From Herbaspirillum sp. meg3 (GTDB lineage: Bacteria > Pseudomonadota > Gammaproteobacteria > Burkholderiales > Burkholderiaceae_D), in the NCBI RefSeq assembly GCF_002257565.1, contig NZ_CP022736.1:2976001-3040000 (forward strand): a stretch of 64,000 nucleotides of DNA. The letters run 5' to 3'. The notes under the pieces are model-generated. The model was not told where the DNA came from. It made no database searches and worked only from the letters and a program-made list of their open reading frames with translations. A program made the position numbers and the translations under genes. Shown one piece after another: positions 35,706-44,977 of the stretch. Position 1 is the first letter of the stretch; each line of letters begins with the position of its first letter.

Positions 35706-37022
35706 TCAAGTAAAAAGCTGCACCACCAGCCACACATTCGCCGCGCTGATGCCGAGGAATAACATCCACACCAGCGCGGCCAACCACACCGGGTTGACGA
35801 AGTCGCCCATCAAATCACGCCGGCTGGTCAGCCGGATCAGCGGATACATCGCAAACGGCAACTGCAGGCTCAGCACCACCTGACTGAGCACCAGCAGACG
35901 TCCGACCGAATGCTCGCCCAAGGTCAGCACACCGATCAGCGCCGGAATCAAGGCCAGTCCGCGCGTCACCATGCGGCGCTGCCAGCACGGGATCTTCAGC
36001 TTGAGGAAACCTTCCATGATCACCTGGCCGGCAATTGTGCCGGTGAAGGTTGAACTCTGCCCTGCCGCAAATAAACCGATGCCGAACAAGATCGCTGCAA
36101 GCGACGACCCGGTAATCGGATCGAGCAAGTGATACGCCACATCCAGATCCACCACGTCGGTGCGGCCGCTGCTGTGGAATGCCGACGCCGCGATAATCAG
36201 GATCGCGGCATTGATCGCCATTGCAATCAGCAGCGACACGGTGGTATCGATGCGCGTGTAGCGAATCGCCTCCAGCAGGCTGCTGCGATCGCGCCTGACC
36301 GCACGCGTCTGCACGATGGAAGAATGCAGATACAGGTTATGCGGCATCACCGTCGCGCCCAGCACACCGATGGCCAGATACAGCGGTTCACGGCTCGACA
36401 GCGCCGTCAGCGACGGCACGAAGCCCTGCACCACGGCATGCCAGTCGGCTTTGACAAAAGCCAGTTGCGTGAAGAGGCATACCGCAATCGTCATCACCAG
36501 ACCAAGGATGATTGCCTCAACCTGGCGAAATCCACGCCCTTGCAAACCCAGCACGATGACGGTGTCCAGCGCAGTCAGCAACACGCCGACCGGCAGCGAC
36601 ACGCCCAGCAACAACTTGAACGCCAGCGCGCAACCGAGCACCTCGGCCAGATCGCAGGCAATAATCGATAGCTCAGCGAATACCCACATGCCCTTACCCA
36701 CCGCCGGCGGATAATTTTCGCGCGAATGAATGGCAAGATCCTTGCCCGTGACGATGCCCAGCCGTGCACACAGACATTGCAGGATGATCGCCGCCAGGCT
36801 CGACAACATCACCACGAACAGCAATTGATAGCCGAACTGCGACCCGGCCTGCACCGACGTCGCCCAGTTGCCCGGATCCATATAACCAATGGAGATCAGC
36901 AAGCCGGGGCCGACATAGACTTTGAGCTTTTGCCAGACGCCGGCATGTGGCGGCACCGACACACTGCCGGAAACTTCAGAAGGACAAAATGGCGCAGTGG
37001 CGGTCGTTGGCAGACGGAACAT
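35706..37022 (-). CDS. mntH: Nramp-family Mn2+/H+ symporter
   Basis: The 438-residue protein has eleven predicted membrane helices and both metal-site motifs of Nramp transporters: DPGN in YMDPGNWATSVQAGSQFGY, and MPHNLYLHS in helix 6. It imports Mn2+ and possibly Fe2+. Length is normal. No regulator is adjacent, and it lies in line with moaE (29 bases upstream), so read-through from moaE is possible. It is convergent with the efflux operon with only two bases between stop codons. Confidence 0.95.
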   Translation of the reverse strand: MFRLPTTATAPFCPSEVSGSVSVPPHAGVWQKLKVYVGPGLLISIGYMDPGNWATSVQAGSQFGYQLLFVVMLSSLAAIILQCLCARLGIVTGKDLAIHSRENYPPAVGKGMWVFAELSIIACDLAEVLGCALAFKLLLGVSLPVGVLLTALDTVIVLGLQGRGFRQVEAIILGLVMTIAVCLFTQLAFVKADWHAVVQGFVPSLTALSSREPLYLAIGVLGATVMPHNLYLHSSIVQTRAVRRDRSSLLEAIRYTRIDTTVSLLIAMAINAAILIIAASAFHSSGRTDVVDLDVAYHLLDPITGSSLAAILFGIGLFAAGQSSTFTGTIAGQVIMEGFLKLKIPCWQRRMVTRGLALIPALIGVLTLGEHSVGRLLVLSQVVLSLQLPFAMYPLIRLTSRRDLMGDFVNPVWLAALVWMLFLGISAANVWLVVQLFT

Positions 37023-37051
37023 GTTTTATTGTTGTAGAGAAGAAGAGAAGA

Positions 37052-37513
37052 TCAATCTGTTTTCGGCTGCCATTTCGACACCGCCTGGTCGTCGCTCTCG
37101 CGCGCATCCACCCAGCGCGGGCCGTCGGGCGTCTGTTCTTTTTTCCAGAACGGTGCCTGCGTCTTGAGGTAATCCATGATGAACTCGCAGGCGGCAAAGG
37201 CTTCGCCGCGATGCTTCGAAGTCACCGCCACCAACACGATCTGATCCAGCGGCAGCAAGGGTCCGACGCGATGGATCACCAGCGCATCGAAAATCTCCCA
37301 GCGCGCTTTGGCATCGGCAACGATTTGCTCCAGCGCCTTTTCGGTCATGCCGGGGTAATGCTCCAGCTCCATCTCCTGCACGCTGGCGCCATCATTGAGA
37401 TCGCGCACGGTGCCGACAAAGCTCACCACCGCACCCACCTTGGGATTGGTCAGGCGCAACGCAGCGATCTCGGCGCTGAGGTCAAAGTCGGCAGTCTGGA
37501 CGCGAATTGGCAT
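37052..37513 (-). CDS. moaE: Molybdopterin synthase catalytic subunit MoaE
   Basis: The 153-residue protein converts cyclic pyranopterin phosphate to molybdopterin together with MoaD. Seen are GAVVSFVGTVRD (about 27-38), LEHYPGM, HRVG and the C-terminal APFWKKE with its catalytic lysines. The ATG at 37513 is chosen from the family N-terminus; in-frame ATGs further up add unconserved residues. Its partner moaD lies 3 kb away at 40424, separated by gntP, a LysE exporter and a methyltransferase gene. Confidence 0.95.
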   Translation of the reverse strand: MPIRVQTADFDLSAEIAALRLTNPKVGAVVSFVGTVRDLNDGASVQEMELEHYPGMTEKALEQIVADAKARWEIFDALVIHRVGPLLPLDQIVLVAVTSKHRGEAFAACEFIMDYLKTQAPFWKKEQTPDGPRWVDARESDDQAVSKWQPKTD

Positions 37514-37583
37514 AGAAAATGGAGAGGCAAATAAAATCGCCTTCATTGTACCCAATGTCTTGCAGCTGCCGTCTGCAGAAACG

Positions 37584-37610
37584 ACAAGTCCCGGACCAGC
37601 CGGGACTTGT
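37584..37610 (-). terminator. Hairpin after gntP, probable terminator
   Basis: ACAAGTCCCGG (37584-37594) pairs perfectly with CCGGGACTTGT (37600-37610) around ACCAG, just after the gntP stop. The U tract on the minus strand is weak (CGTTTC). Confidence 0.65.
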
Positions 37611-37630
37611 TCAGGCAAACGAGAATGCTA

Positions 37631-39007
37631 TCAAACGAGGATGCCCCACAGCAGCAAGGTCATCCCCAACCCGACCACCGAGACGATGGTCTGGATCACC
37701 GACCACGTTGCGAAGGTCTGCTTGAGATCGAGGCCGAAGTATTCCTTCACCATCCAGAAACCGGCATCATTGACGTGGCAGAAGAACACCGATCCGGCGC
37801 CGATTGCCAAGGCCATCAAGGCATTGTGCGTGCCGGACAAGCTTGCCACCAGCGGCGCAACGATGCCGGCGGTTGCAGTCGTCGCCACGGTCGCCGAACC
37901 AGTCGCCTGACGCAGCGCCACGGCGATCAGCCAGGCCAGCAAGATCAGCGGCACGTGGGTGCCGGTCGCAACCTTGGTGATGGTGTCGCTGATACCTGCT
38001 GTCAGTAAAGCCTGCTTCAGGCCGCCGCCCGCACCGATGGTCAGCAGCAGGCCGGCAATCGGCGGCAAGGCCTTGCGCAGGATGGCGCCGACTTTGGTAC
38101 GGTCCGTTCCCTGCGCCCAACCTAGCACGATCACGGCAAACAGCACCGTCACTGTCAAAGCGATAATCGGTTCGCCGAAAAAATTGAGCATTTCAAACAA
38201 GGTGGTTTCGGGCGTGACCCAGATCTTGGCGACGGTGCGGCCCAGCATCAGCACCACCGGCAGCAGAATCGTCACCAGCGATGGCAGGAAACCCGGTTGC
38301 AGCTCAGCCGCTTGCTGCCCCTTGAACAAGGCGCCGATCTGTTCAGGCTCGCCGATCGGCATGCGCGGCGCAAGCCACATGCCGTACAGCGGCCCTGCCA
38401 GAATCACTGCCGGAATCGCGACAATAAAGCCGAGCAGCATGGTGGTGCCAAGATCTGCGTGCAAGGCACTGACCGCGATCAGCGGGCCCGGATGCGGCGG
38501 CAACAAGGCGTGCAGCGTCGTCATGCCGGCCAGCGCAGGAATCGCCACCCGCAGAATCGGCTGCTGCGACCGGCGCGCCATCACGAAGATGATCGGCGCC
38601 ATCATCACCAGGCCGACTTCAAAGAACAACGGCAAACCGACGACGAGCGCCACCAGCGCCATCATCCACGGGATCGCCTGGCCCTTGGCGTATTTCAGCA
38701 AGGTCGTGACGATCTTGTCGGCTGCCCCGGAGTCCGCCATCAGAGCCCCGAGCATGGCGCCCAGCGCGATAATGATGCCCGCTTCGCCGAGGATGCTGCC
38801 GGCGCCTTTGCTGAACGCGGAAGCGATCTTTTCCAGCGGCAAGCCCGCACCCATGCCGGCGATAAAAGTGCCGAGCAGGATCGAAAGGAAGGGAGCGATT
38901 TTAAGAACGCTGATCAGCACAACGATGCCGATCAAAGCGATAAGAACGGATAGCAGCAGGCGCGTATCCTGTGCCGCCCAAGCGGCAATTTCAGTGGTCA
39001 GGTGCAA
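37631..39007 (-). CDS. GntP-family gluconate/organic acid permease
   Basis: This 458-residue transporter has twelve or so hydrophobic segments and is closest to gluconate:H+ symporters of the GntP family, with FLSILLGTFIAGMGAGLP and GLPLFFEVGLVMMAPIIF as recognisable parts. The start is TTG, with AAGGAG five bases before it. No gluconate kinase or regulator is adjacent, so the real substrate could be gluconate or another sugar acid. Confidence 0.9.
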   Translation of the reverse strand: MHLTTEIAAWAAQDTRLLLSVLIALIGIVVLISVLKIAPFLSILLGTFIAGMGAGLPLEKIASAFSKGAGSILGEAGIIIALGAMLGALMADSGAADKIVTTLLKYAKGQAIPWMMALVALVVGLPLFFEVGLVMMAPIIFVMARRSQQPILRVAIPALAGMTTLHALLPPHPGPLIAVSALHADLGTTMLLGFIVAIPAVILAGPLYGMWLAPRMPIGEPEQIGALFKGQQAAELQPGFLPSLVTILLPVVLMLGRTVAKIWVTPETTLFEMLNFFGEPIIALTVTVLFAVIVLGWAQGTDRTKVGAILRKALPPIAGLLLTIGAGGGLKQALLTAGISDTITKVATGTHVPLILLAWLIAVALRQATGSATVATTATAGIVAPLVASLSGTHNALMALAIGAGSVFFCHVNDAGFWMVKEYFGLDLKQTFATWSVIQTIVSVVGLGMTLLLWGILV

Positions 39008-39108
39008 GATATCTCCTTGTCTTCAATGTATGAGCGTCTCCTCACCTGATTTTCTCCTGCCTTGCACTACTCTGGCGCTTGGCGTTTTTTCTGCAAACTG
39101 GTTTTTCT

Positions 39109-39741
39109 TCAATTACGTTTTACTGTCGCCAGCAACGCTCCAGCGCCGATGAAGGTCGCACCGGACAGGCGATTGAACATCTTCGCCCGCCCCGGCGTAC
39201 GCAGCCACGGCGCCACGCGCGCAGCAAAGTGCGCATAGAACGTCAGCCAGAACAATTCGAAACAGACGAAGGTCGCGCCCAGCACCAGAAACTGCGGCAA
39301 CTGTGCGGCCTGCGGATTGATGAACTGCGGGAAGAACGCGGTGAAGAACAAGAGCGCCTTGGGATTGCTTCCTCCGACCAGGAATCCTTGCCAGTACAAA
39401 CTGGCGCGCGACTTTGTCGTCGCCGGCGCGTGCCCTTCGTCCAAGCCTATCGTGCTTTGGGTCGAGAAAAAAGTTCGCACGCCAATATACGCGAGATAGG
39501 CAACGCCGCACCACTTCAAAATGAGAAACACCTTTTCCGAAACTGCAAGAATCGCTCCCAGTCCGGCGGCCGACACCACCATGATCAGACACACCGCCGT
39601 CACGCTGCCCAACGCACCGGCAAAGGCGCGACGTACGCCATGATGGATGCCGTTGGTAATGCACATCAGGACGCTGGGGCCGGGTGTGACGGTCAGAACG
39701 AATACCGCCGCGAGATAGAGAAAAAAGGTTTGTAGCGTCAT
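39109..39741 (-). CDS. LysE/RhtB-family amino acid exporter
   Basis: The 210-residue protein has six hydrophobic segments and the family motif TPGPSVLMCITNGIHHGVRRA near residue 18-38, followed by the GxNPKALLFF segment (VGGSNPKALLFFTAFFPQFI). It probably exports an amino acid such as threonine or homoserine lactone; the substrate is not evident. It lies about 100 bases upstream of gntP on the same strand. Confidence 0.9.
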   Translation of the reverse strand: MTLQTFFLYLAAVFVLTVTPGPSVLMCITNGIHHGVRRAFAGALGSVTAVCLIMVVSAAGLGAILAVSEKVFLILKWCGVAYLAYIGVRTFFSTQSTIGLDEGHAPATTKSRASLYWQGFLVGGSNPKALLFFTAFFPQFINPQAAQLPQFLVLGATFVCFELFWLTFYAHFAARVAPWLRTPGRAKMFNRLSGATFIGAGALLATVKRN

Positions 39742-39779
39742 GATCGCTGTTCTTGTTAAATGATTTCAGGGGCGCAAAT

Positions 39780-40409
39780 TTACACGGACTTGCGCCACAC
39801 CGTCGCCAGCCACGCCTGCTCGGCGCGCAGCAGTCCGTCGGGACGGTAATAATGCCGTATCTCGGCAAAACCTGCTGCCGTCATGAAGCTGCGCCATGCC
39901 TCCAGATCGTGATAGGAACCATAGCGTCCGCTGCTCCAGCCTTCGCTGTTGCTGCCGCGCGGATTGGAGCAGAACAGCACGCCATCCGGCTTGAGCGTTT
40001 CGCGCAACTGAACCAGCACGCGCGGCAACTCAGCGGCCGGGACATGGAACAAGGATGCATTGGCAAACACACCGTCAAATAACGCGTCCGGCAAATCCAG
40101 TTCAAAGAAGTTCTGATGCCACACTTCGCAGCCCGAATCGGCGCGCGCCATCTCGACAAAACTGGCCGTGCCGTCAAGACCGATGGCACGATGACCCAGC
40201 TTCGCAAAAGCCTGCAAGTCGCGCCCGGGCCCACAGCCGAAATCCAGAATGGTCAGCGGCGCCGGCTTGTTGATCGCCTCGAGCAAGGCATTGATGTTCT
40301 GGCTGACGTCATGGTCGCGCGTGCCTTCGCGGAAGTCGACGGCGCGCCCTTCGTAATGCGCCAGCGTGCCGCCGGCAATGACGTCAAGCTGTTCTTTGGG
40401 CAGCGGCAT
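39780..40409 (-). CDS. Class I SAM-dependent methyltransferase
   Basis: The 209-residue protein shows motif I ILDFGCGPGRDLQAFAKLG (about 56-74), motif II with LDG, and the FHVP loop, typical of small class I methyltransferases. The ATG at 40409 has GGGAGG six bases before it, so the longer start is rejected. It lies 14 bases after moaD on the same strand and may be co-transcribed. The substrate is unknown. Confidence 0.88.
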   Translation of the reverse strand: MPLPKEQLDVIAGGTLAHYEGRAVDFREGTRDHDVSQNINALLEAINKPAPLTILDFGCGPGRDLQAFAKLGHRAIGLDGTASFVEMARADSGCEVWHQNFFELDLPDALFDGVFANASLFHVPAAELPRVLVQLRETLKPDGVLFCSNPRGSNSEGWSSGRYGSYHDLEAWRSFMTAAGFAEIRHYYRPDGLLRAEQAWLATVWRKSV

Positions 40410-40423
40410 GATTCCTCCCAAAC

Positions 40424-40681
40424 TCAACCGCCCGTGACCGGAGGGAAGAAAGCGACTTCACCGCCCTCCTGGATCAGCGTATCAGGCTCGACCATGTTGT
40501 GATCGTAAGCCATGCGCAATGCCTTTTCAGGTGACAACACTTCCATCCACAGGCCGCCGCGCCCCATCAAGAAAGCACGCACGTCACCGACGGTCTTGAC
40601 GTGATCAGGCAAATCGACGACTTCTTGCGTGGCGCCGAGCGCTTCACGCACGCTGGCAAAAAAACGGAGTTCTATTTTCAT
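40424..40681 (-). CDS. moaD: Molybdopterin synthase sulfur-carrier subunit MoaD
   Basis: This 85-residue ubiquitin-like protein ends in the essential Gly-Gly (VAFFPPVTGG), which becomes a thiocarboxylate and donates sulfur to MoaE. The ATG giving MKIELRFFASVREALG is the family start. It lies 47 bases after moeA on the same strand, a cofactor-synthesis pair. Confidence 0.94.
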   Translation of the reverse strand: MKIELRFFASVREALGATQEVVDLPDHVKTVGDVRAFLMGRGGLWMEVLSPEKALRMAYDHNMVEPDTLIQEGGEVAFFPPVTGG

Positions 40682-40728
40682 GTGTTTCAAATCCTTTGAA
40701 GACGATAGACGACGGGCACTTGCCCGGT

Positions 40729-41973
40729 TCAGTTCAGCAAGTGGTCGAATGGAATAAACCGTACAAGATCACCCTCGGCGATGGTCTTGCCCGGTGCGTT
40801 ATCGATCAGACCGTCGCCCCATACCGTTGACGTCAACACACCCGATCCCTGGTGCGGAAACAAATCAAGCCCGCCCTGATCGTTGAAACGGGCGCGCAGG
40901 AATTCCTGGCGGCGGTCGGCTTTGGGCCAGTTGAAATCGGCACGCATGGCCAGCACGCGCGGCACGACGTTTTCCACGCCTTGCAGGCGCAGCAAAAACG
41001 GCCGCACAAAAATCAGGAAGGTAACGAAGGTCGACACAGGATTACCCGGCAAGCCAATGAAGAAGGCCTTGCCGCTTGCATCACCGTTACGATTGATTTC
41101 GCCGAAAGCCAGCGGCTTGCCCGGCTTCATGGCGATCTGCCACATATTGAGACGGCCTTCCGCTTCGACCGCCGGCTTGACGTGGTCTTCTTCACCGACC
41201 GAGACACCGCCGCTGGTGATAATCAGATCGTGGCTGGCGGCAGCGGCGCGCAAGGTGTCGCGCGTAGCTTGCAACTGATCCGGCACGATGCCGAAATCCT
41301 TGACCTCGCAGCCAAGGTTTTCCAGCAGACCGCGCAGCAGGAAACGATTGGAGTTGTAAATCGCGCCGGGCTTCAACGCTTCGCCCGGCATCGTCAGCTC
41401 ATCGCCGGTAAAGAACACCGCCGCACGCAGCTTGCGCACGACCGGCAATGTCGCCAGCCCGACCGAAGCAGCCAGACCCAGTTCTTGCGGACGCAGGCGC
41501 ACCCCGGACGGCAGAATGGTGCTGGCGGATCGGATGTCTTCGCCAATGGTACGGATCCACTCGCCCGCTTGCGGCACATGGCGAACGATCACGTGATCGC
41601 CATCGGCATCTTTAGTGAGTTCGCAAGCCTCCTGCATGACGATGGCGTCAGCGCCTTCCGGCACCATCGCGCCGGTAAAAATGCGCGCTGCCGTGCCAGG
41701 CTCCAGCGCGGTGCCGACGTGACCAGCGGGGATGCGTTGCGACACGCGCAGACGCGTTTCACCGCCGGCGCACTCAGCCGCCCGTACGGCATAACCATCC
41801 ATCTGCGAATTGTCCATGCCGGGCACGTTGATCTGCGACACCTGCGGTGCCGCCAAAACACGGCCGTTAGCCTCCAGCGTAGGAACGATCTCGATATCAG
41901 TCAGCGGGACGGCGGACTTGGCGAGAAACTTGGTCGCTTCCGCGACGCTGAGCAGAGGTGGCTTGACTAGCAT
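40729..41973 (-). CDS. moeA: Molybdopterin molybdenumtransferase MoeA
   Basis: The 414-residue enzyme inserts molybdate into adenylylated molybdopterin. Conserved parts seen in order are MDNSQMDGYAVRA (about 52-64), the TSGGVSVGEEDHVK segment (about 253-266), KPGKPLAFGEI and GLPGNPVSTFVTF, and the small C-terminal domain. Length is normal. It is followed by moaD. With modABC 26 kb away it shows that the organism makes molybdenum enzymes. Confidence 0.96.
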   Translation of the reverse strand: MLVKPPLLSVAEATKFLAKSAVPLTDIEIVPTLEANGRVLAAPQVSQINVPGMDNSQMDGYAVRAAECAGGETRLRVSQRIPAGHVGTALEPGTAARIFTGAMVPEGADAIVMQEACELTKDADGDHVIVRHVPQAGEWIRTIGEDIRSASTILPSGVRLRPQELGLAASVGLATLPVVRKLRAAVFFTGDELTMPGEALKPGAIYNSNRFLLRGLLENLGCEVKDFGIVPDQLQATRDTLRAAAASHDLIITSGGVSVGEEDHVKPAVEAEGRLNMWQIAMKPGKPLAFGEINRNGDASGKAFFIGLPGNPVSTFVTFLIFVRPFLLRLQGVENVVPRVLAMRADFNWPKADRRQEFLRARFNDQGGLDLFPHQGSGVLTSTVWGDGLIDNAPGKTIAEGDLVRFIPFDHLLN

Positions 41974-42068
41974 AGAAAGAAAATGGATTGCCTCGAAAAG
42001 GCCTCCATTCTAGTGCAAACCGGGGCACGAAGCTGACGATCAGGCCAGCCCCCGCTTCCAGTCCGGTT

Positions 42069-43472
42069 CTAGCGCAGCAATCCCTGCATCGCCGCTGCAA
42101 ACCGCGGATCGCCAAGCAAACCAACGTTGTAGCGCGACCAGCGGGATTGGACTTCGGTATCGATGTGGAAGATGCTGCCCGGCGCGGTGACGATGTTCTG
42201 CCGCATCAATGCCTGCGCCAGCGTCTTGGAATCCGGAAAACCTGGCATTGCCGCCCAGACATACAGAGATTGAGCAGGTGCGCAAAACAGTTCTGCTCCC
42301 AGCTGATCAAGCAAACGGCGTGCATTCTCGGTGGCCTGCGTCAGGCGATCGCGCAGCCGGGCTGCATGGCGGTTGTAATGTCCCTCGCTGAGAATGACAT
42401 CGAGCGTGCGTTCGCAATACTCGGAACTGCTCACATGGATCAGCATCTTGATGTCGGCAAGATCACTGGCCAGATCGCGGTGGCAGGCAAGAAACCCGAC
42501 GCGTAAAGCCGCCGACACCGACTTTGAAAAGCTGCCGACATAGATCGTGCGCCGCAGTTGATCCAGTGTAGCAATACGTGGCGCGGCGTTGGGCTTGAAG
42601 TCAGCGAAGGTGTCGTTCTCGACGATGATGGCGTTGTAGCGGTCGGCCAGTTGCAGGATCTTGTGCGCCTTGTGCGGCGAGGTGTCGGAGCCGGTCGGAT
42701 TGTGGGCCAGCGTCTGGGTAAAGAACAGGCAAGGTTTGCCGATTTTCAACTCCCGCTCGAGCGCTTCCAGATCCGGCCCGTCTGCCAGGCGTGGAATGCC
42801 GACGATGCGCGCGCCGCTCAGCTTCAGCTTGCCGAACAGCATGTAGTAGCCCGGCTCATCCACCAGCACGCGGTCGCCCGGTTTGACGAAATTGCGGATC
42901 ACGATGTCCAGCGCCTGGTTGGCGCCATGGGTCAGCACGATCTGGCTGGCCGAGGCCTCGATGCCGTGGTTGGCGAGCCGGTGCACCAGATGCTGGCGCA
43001 AGGGCTGGTAGCCGAAACGGCTGCCGTAGCCGAATAAGGCGCCGAGACCGGTGCGCACCACCTTCTGATGGAATTTGTCGAGTCGCACTTCGCTCAGCCA
43101 ATCCACCGGCGGAAAACCATCGCCCAGGCGCAGATGCTCGGGATCGTTCTTCGATTGTTCGCGCATGAGCCAGACCACGTCCATGGCGCGGCTCAGCGAC
43201 GAAGCTTCGTCGTCTTCCTTGATGGCCGGCGGCGCCGCGCAAACGAAGAACCCGGAACCACGCCGCGGTTCCACCACGCCAAGCGCGGTCAGATAATCGA
43301 ACGCGTTGACGATGGTGTTCTTGGCGCAGTCATGCGTCCTGGCCATATCGCGGATCGATGGCAGGCGGCTGCCGGGAGCATAGACACCATCGCGGATCTG
43401 GCGCTGTATCAGTTGAACCAGTTGCCGCGTAAGGGTCAAGGGCGCGGCGGTTTCTGGGGATGTGGTCGGCAT
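42069..43472 (-). CDS. MocR-type GntR/aminotransferase regulator
   Basis: The 467-residue protein joins a GntR winged helix (about 12-78, SIRDMARTHDCAKNTIVNAFDYL) to a type I aminotransferase-like domain (about 110-460). The PLP lysine lies in YVGSFSKSVSAALRVGF, and DEPGYY and NPTGSD are conserved. Such MocR/PdxR proteins sense PLP or amino compounds. It is divergent from the HMG-CoA reductase gene, with repeated TTGGGTACAG sites between them, so it probably controls that gene. Confidence 0.92.
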   Translation of the reverse strand: MPTTSPETAAPLTLTRQLVQLIQRQIRDGVYAPGSRLPSIRDMARTHDCAKNTIVNAFDYLTALGVVEPRRGSGFFVCAAPPAIKEDDEASSLSRAMDVVWLMREQSKNDPEHLRLGDGFPPVDWLSEVRLDKFHQKVVRTGLGALFGYGSRFGYQPLRQHLVHRLANHGIEASASQIVLTHGANQALDIVIRNFVKPGDRVLVDEPGYYMLFGKLKLSGARIVGIPRLADGPDLEALERELKIGKPCLFFTQTLAHNPTGSDTSPHKAHKILQLADRYNAIIVENDTFADFKPNAAPRIATLDQLRRTIYVGSFSKSVSAALRVGFLACHRDLASDLADIKMLIHVSSSEYCERTLDVILSEGHYNRHAARLRDRLTQATENARRLLDQLGAELFCAPAQSLYVWAAMPGFPDSKTLAQALMRQNIVTAPGSIFHIDTEVQSRWSRYNVGLLGDPRFAAAMQGLLR

Positions 43473-43510
43473 GGCGATTCCGGATGATGTTGCATCGCAG
43501 GAGAAGTGTC

Positions 43511-43565
43511 TTGGGTACAGTTGTAGTACTGTTCGTCAAAAGTGTACCAAATATATTGGGTACAG
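43511..43565. promoter_or_regulatory. Repeated operator-like sites between mocR and mvaA
   Basis: TTGGGTACAG occurs at 43511-43520 and again at 43556-43565. A near match in the opposite orientation (TTGGTACACT on the minus strand) lies at 43541-43550. Two direct copies plus one inverted copy is the type of arrangement bound by MocR proteins. The second copy is 65 bases before the mvaA start. Confidence 0.65.
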
Positions 43566-43629
43566 CCTGCTATTCTTGCCTCATTCCATTCCGGCCGCGC
43601 CGGATATAACATTGAGACAAAGGTACGTC

Positions 43630-44916
43630 ATGACCGTCGATTCCCGACTCCCGCAATTCCGTTCACTCACCCCACAGCAACGCCTGGCGCAAATCGCCGA
43701 ACGCGCCAACCTCACCGCCGATGAAGCCGCTCTGCTCGGCAATCCGACCGCGCTGTCGCTCGACGTCGCCAACGGCATGATCGAAAACGTGGTTGGCACC
43801 TTTCAATTGCCGATGGGCGTGGCCGGTTATTTCCAACTCAACGGCAAGGATGTATTGGTGCCGATGGCGGTGGAAGAACCGTCCGTGGTCGCAGCTGCCT
43901 CCTTCATGGCCAAGCTGATCCGCGATTGCGGCGGCTTCCATACCTCCAGCAGTGAACCGCTGATGCGCGCCCAGGTGCAAGTCATCGGCGTGACAGATCC
44001 CTACGGCGCACGACTGGCGATTCTCAAAGATCGTCAGGCCATCATTGATATCGCCAACAGCCGCGACCAACTGCTGATCAGCCTGGGTGGCGGTTGCAAG
44101 GACATCGAAGTTCACGTCTTCCCCGACACACCGCGCGGCGCGATGGTGATCGTGCATCTGATCGTCGACGTGCGCGACGCGATGGGTGCCAACACCGTCA
44201 ACACCATGGCTGAAGCGGTTGCCGGCCATATCGAACAAATCACCGGCGGCAAGGTGCGCCTGCGCATCCTCTCCAACCTCGCTGACCTGCGCCTGGCGCG
44301 CGCCCATGTGCGTGTCTCGCCGGAAGCATTGACCACCGCCGACTACGACGGCGCCGACGTGATCAATCGCATTGTCGATGCCTACACCTTCGCGGCTGTC
44401 GATCCTTACCGCGCCGCCACGCACAACAAAGGCATCATGAACGGCATCGATCCTGTCATCGTCGCCACCGGTAACGACTGGCGTGCGGTCGAAGCAGGCG
44501 CGCATGCCTATGCTGCACGTAACGGCCACTACACCTCACTCACCACCTGGGAAATCGGCAACGACGGCCATCTGGTCGGCACACTGGAAATCCCGATGCC
44601 GGTCGGTCTGGTCGGCGGTGCCACCAAGACGCATCCGCTGGCCCGCCTGGCGCTCAAGATCATGGATGTGAAGTCGGCGCAAGAACTGGCTGAAATCGCC
44701 GTCGCCGTCGGTCTCGCCCAAAACATGGCTGCTCTGCGCGCCCTCGCCACTGAAGGCATCCAGCGCGGTCACATGGCTCTTCATGCGCGCAACATTGCGC
44801 TGGCAGCCGGCGCAGCGGCGGATGAAATGGATTGGGTGGTACAGCAAATGGTTGCCGCCAAAGACGTGCGCGTCGATTTTGCAGTTAAGCTGCTCAGCCA
44901 GCGACGTGAAAAATAA
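43630..44916 (+). CDS. mvaA: Degradative (class II) HMG-CoA reductase
   Basis: The 428-residue enzyme has the same length as, and collinear numbering with, the Pseudomonas mevalonii enzyme, which oxidises mevalonate to HMG-CoA. Catalytic residues fall at matching positions: E83 (VEEPS), K267 (THNKG), D283 (TGNDW) and H381 (GHMALHARN). D146, which sets NAD preference in that enzyme, is also present. ENVVGTFQLPMGVA and DAMGAN are class II signatures. The ATG at 43630 is chosen on length; an upstream extension crosses the operator. No HMG-CoA lyase gene is in the window. Confidence 0.94.
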   Translation: MTVDSRLPQFRSLTPQQRLAQIAERANLTADEAALLGNPTALSLDVANGMIENVVGTFQLPMGVAGYFQLNGKDVLVPMAVEEPSVVAAASFMAKLIRDCGGFHTSSSEPLMRAQVQVIGVTDPYGARLAILKDRQAIIDIANSRDQLLISLGGGCKDIEVHVFPDTPRGAMVIVHLIVDVRDAMGANTVNTMAEAVAGHIEQITGGKVRLRILSNLADLRLARAHVRVSPEALTTADYDGADVINRIVDAYTFAAVDPYRAATHNKGIMNGIDPVIVATGNDWRAVEAGAHAYAARNGHYTSLTTWEIGNDGHLVGTLEIPMPVGLVGGATKTHPLARLALKIMDVKSAQELAEIAVAVGLAQNMAALRALATEGIQRGHMALHARNIALAAGAAADEMDWVVQQMVAAKDVRVDFAVKLLSQRREK

Positions 44917-44977
44917 GACTCACCCGCAGCACAAAAAAGATCGCTTCATCAGAAAGCATCGATAACCAGGAGACAAC

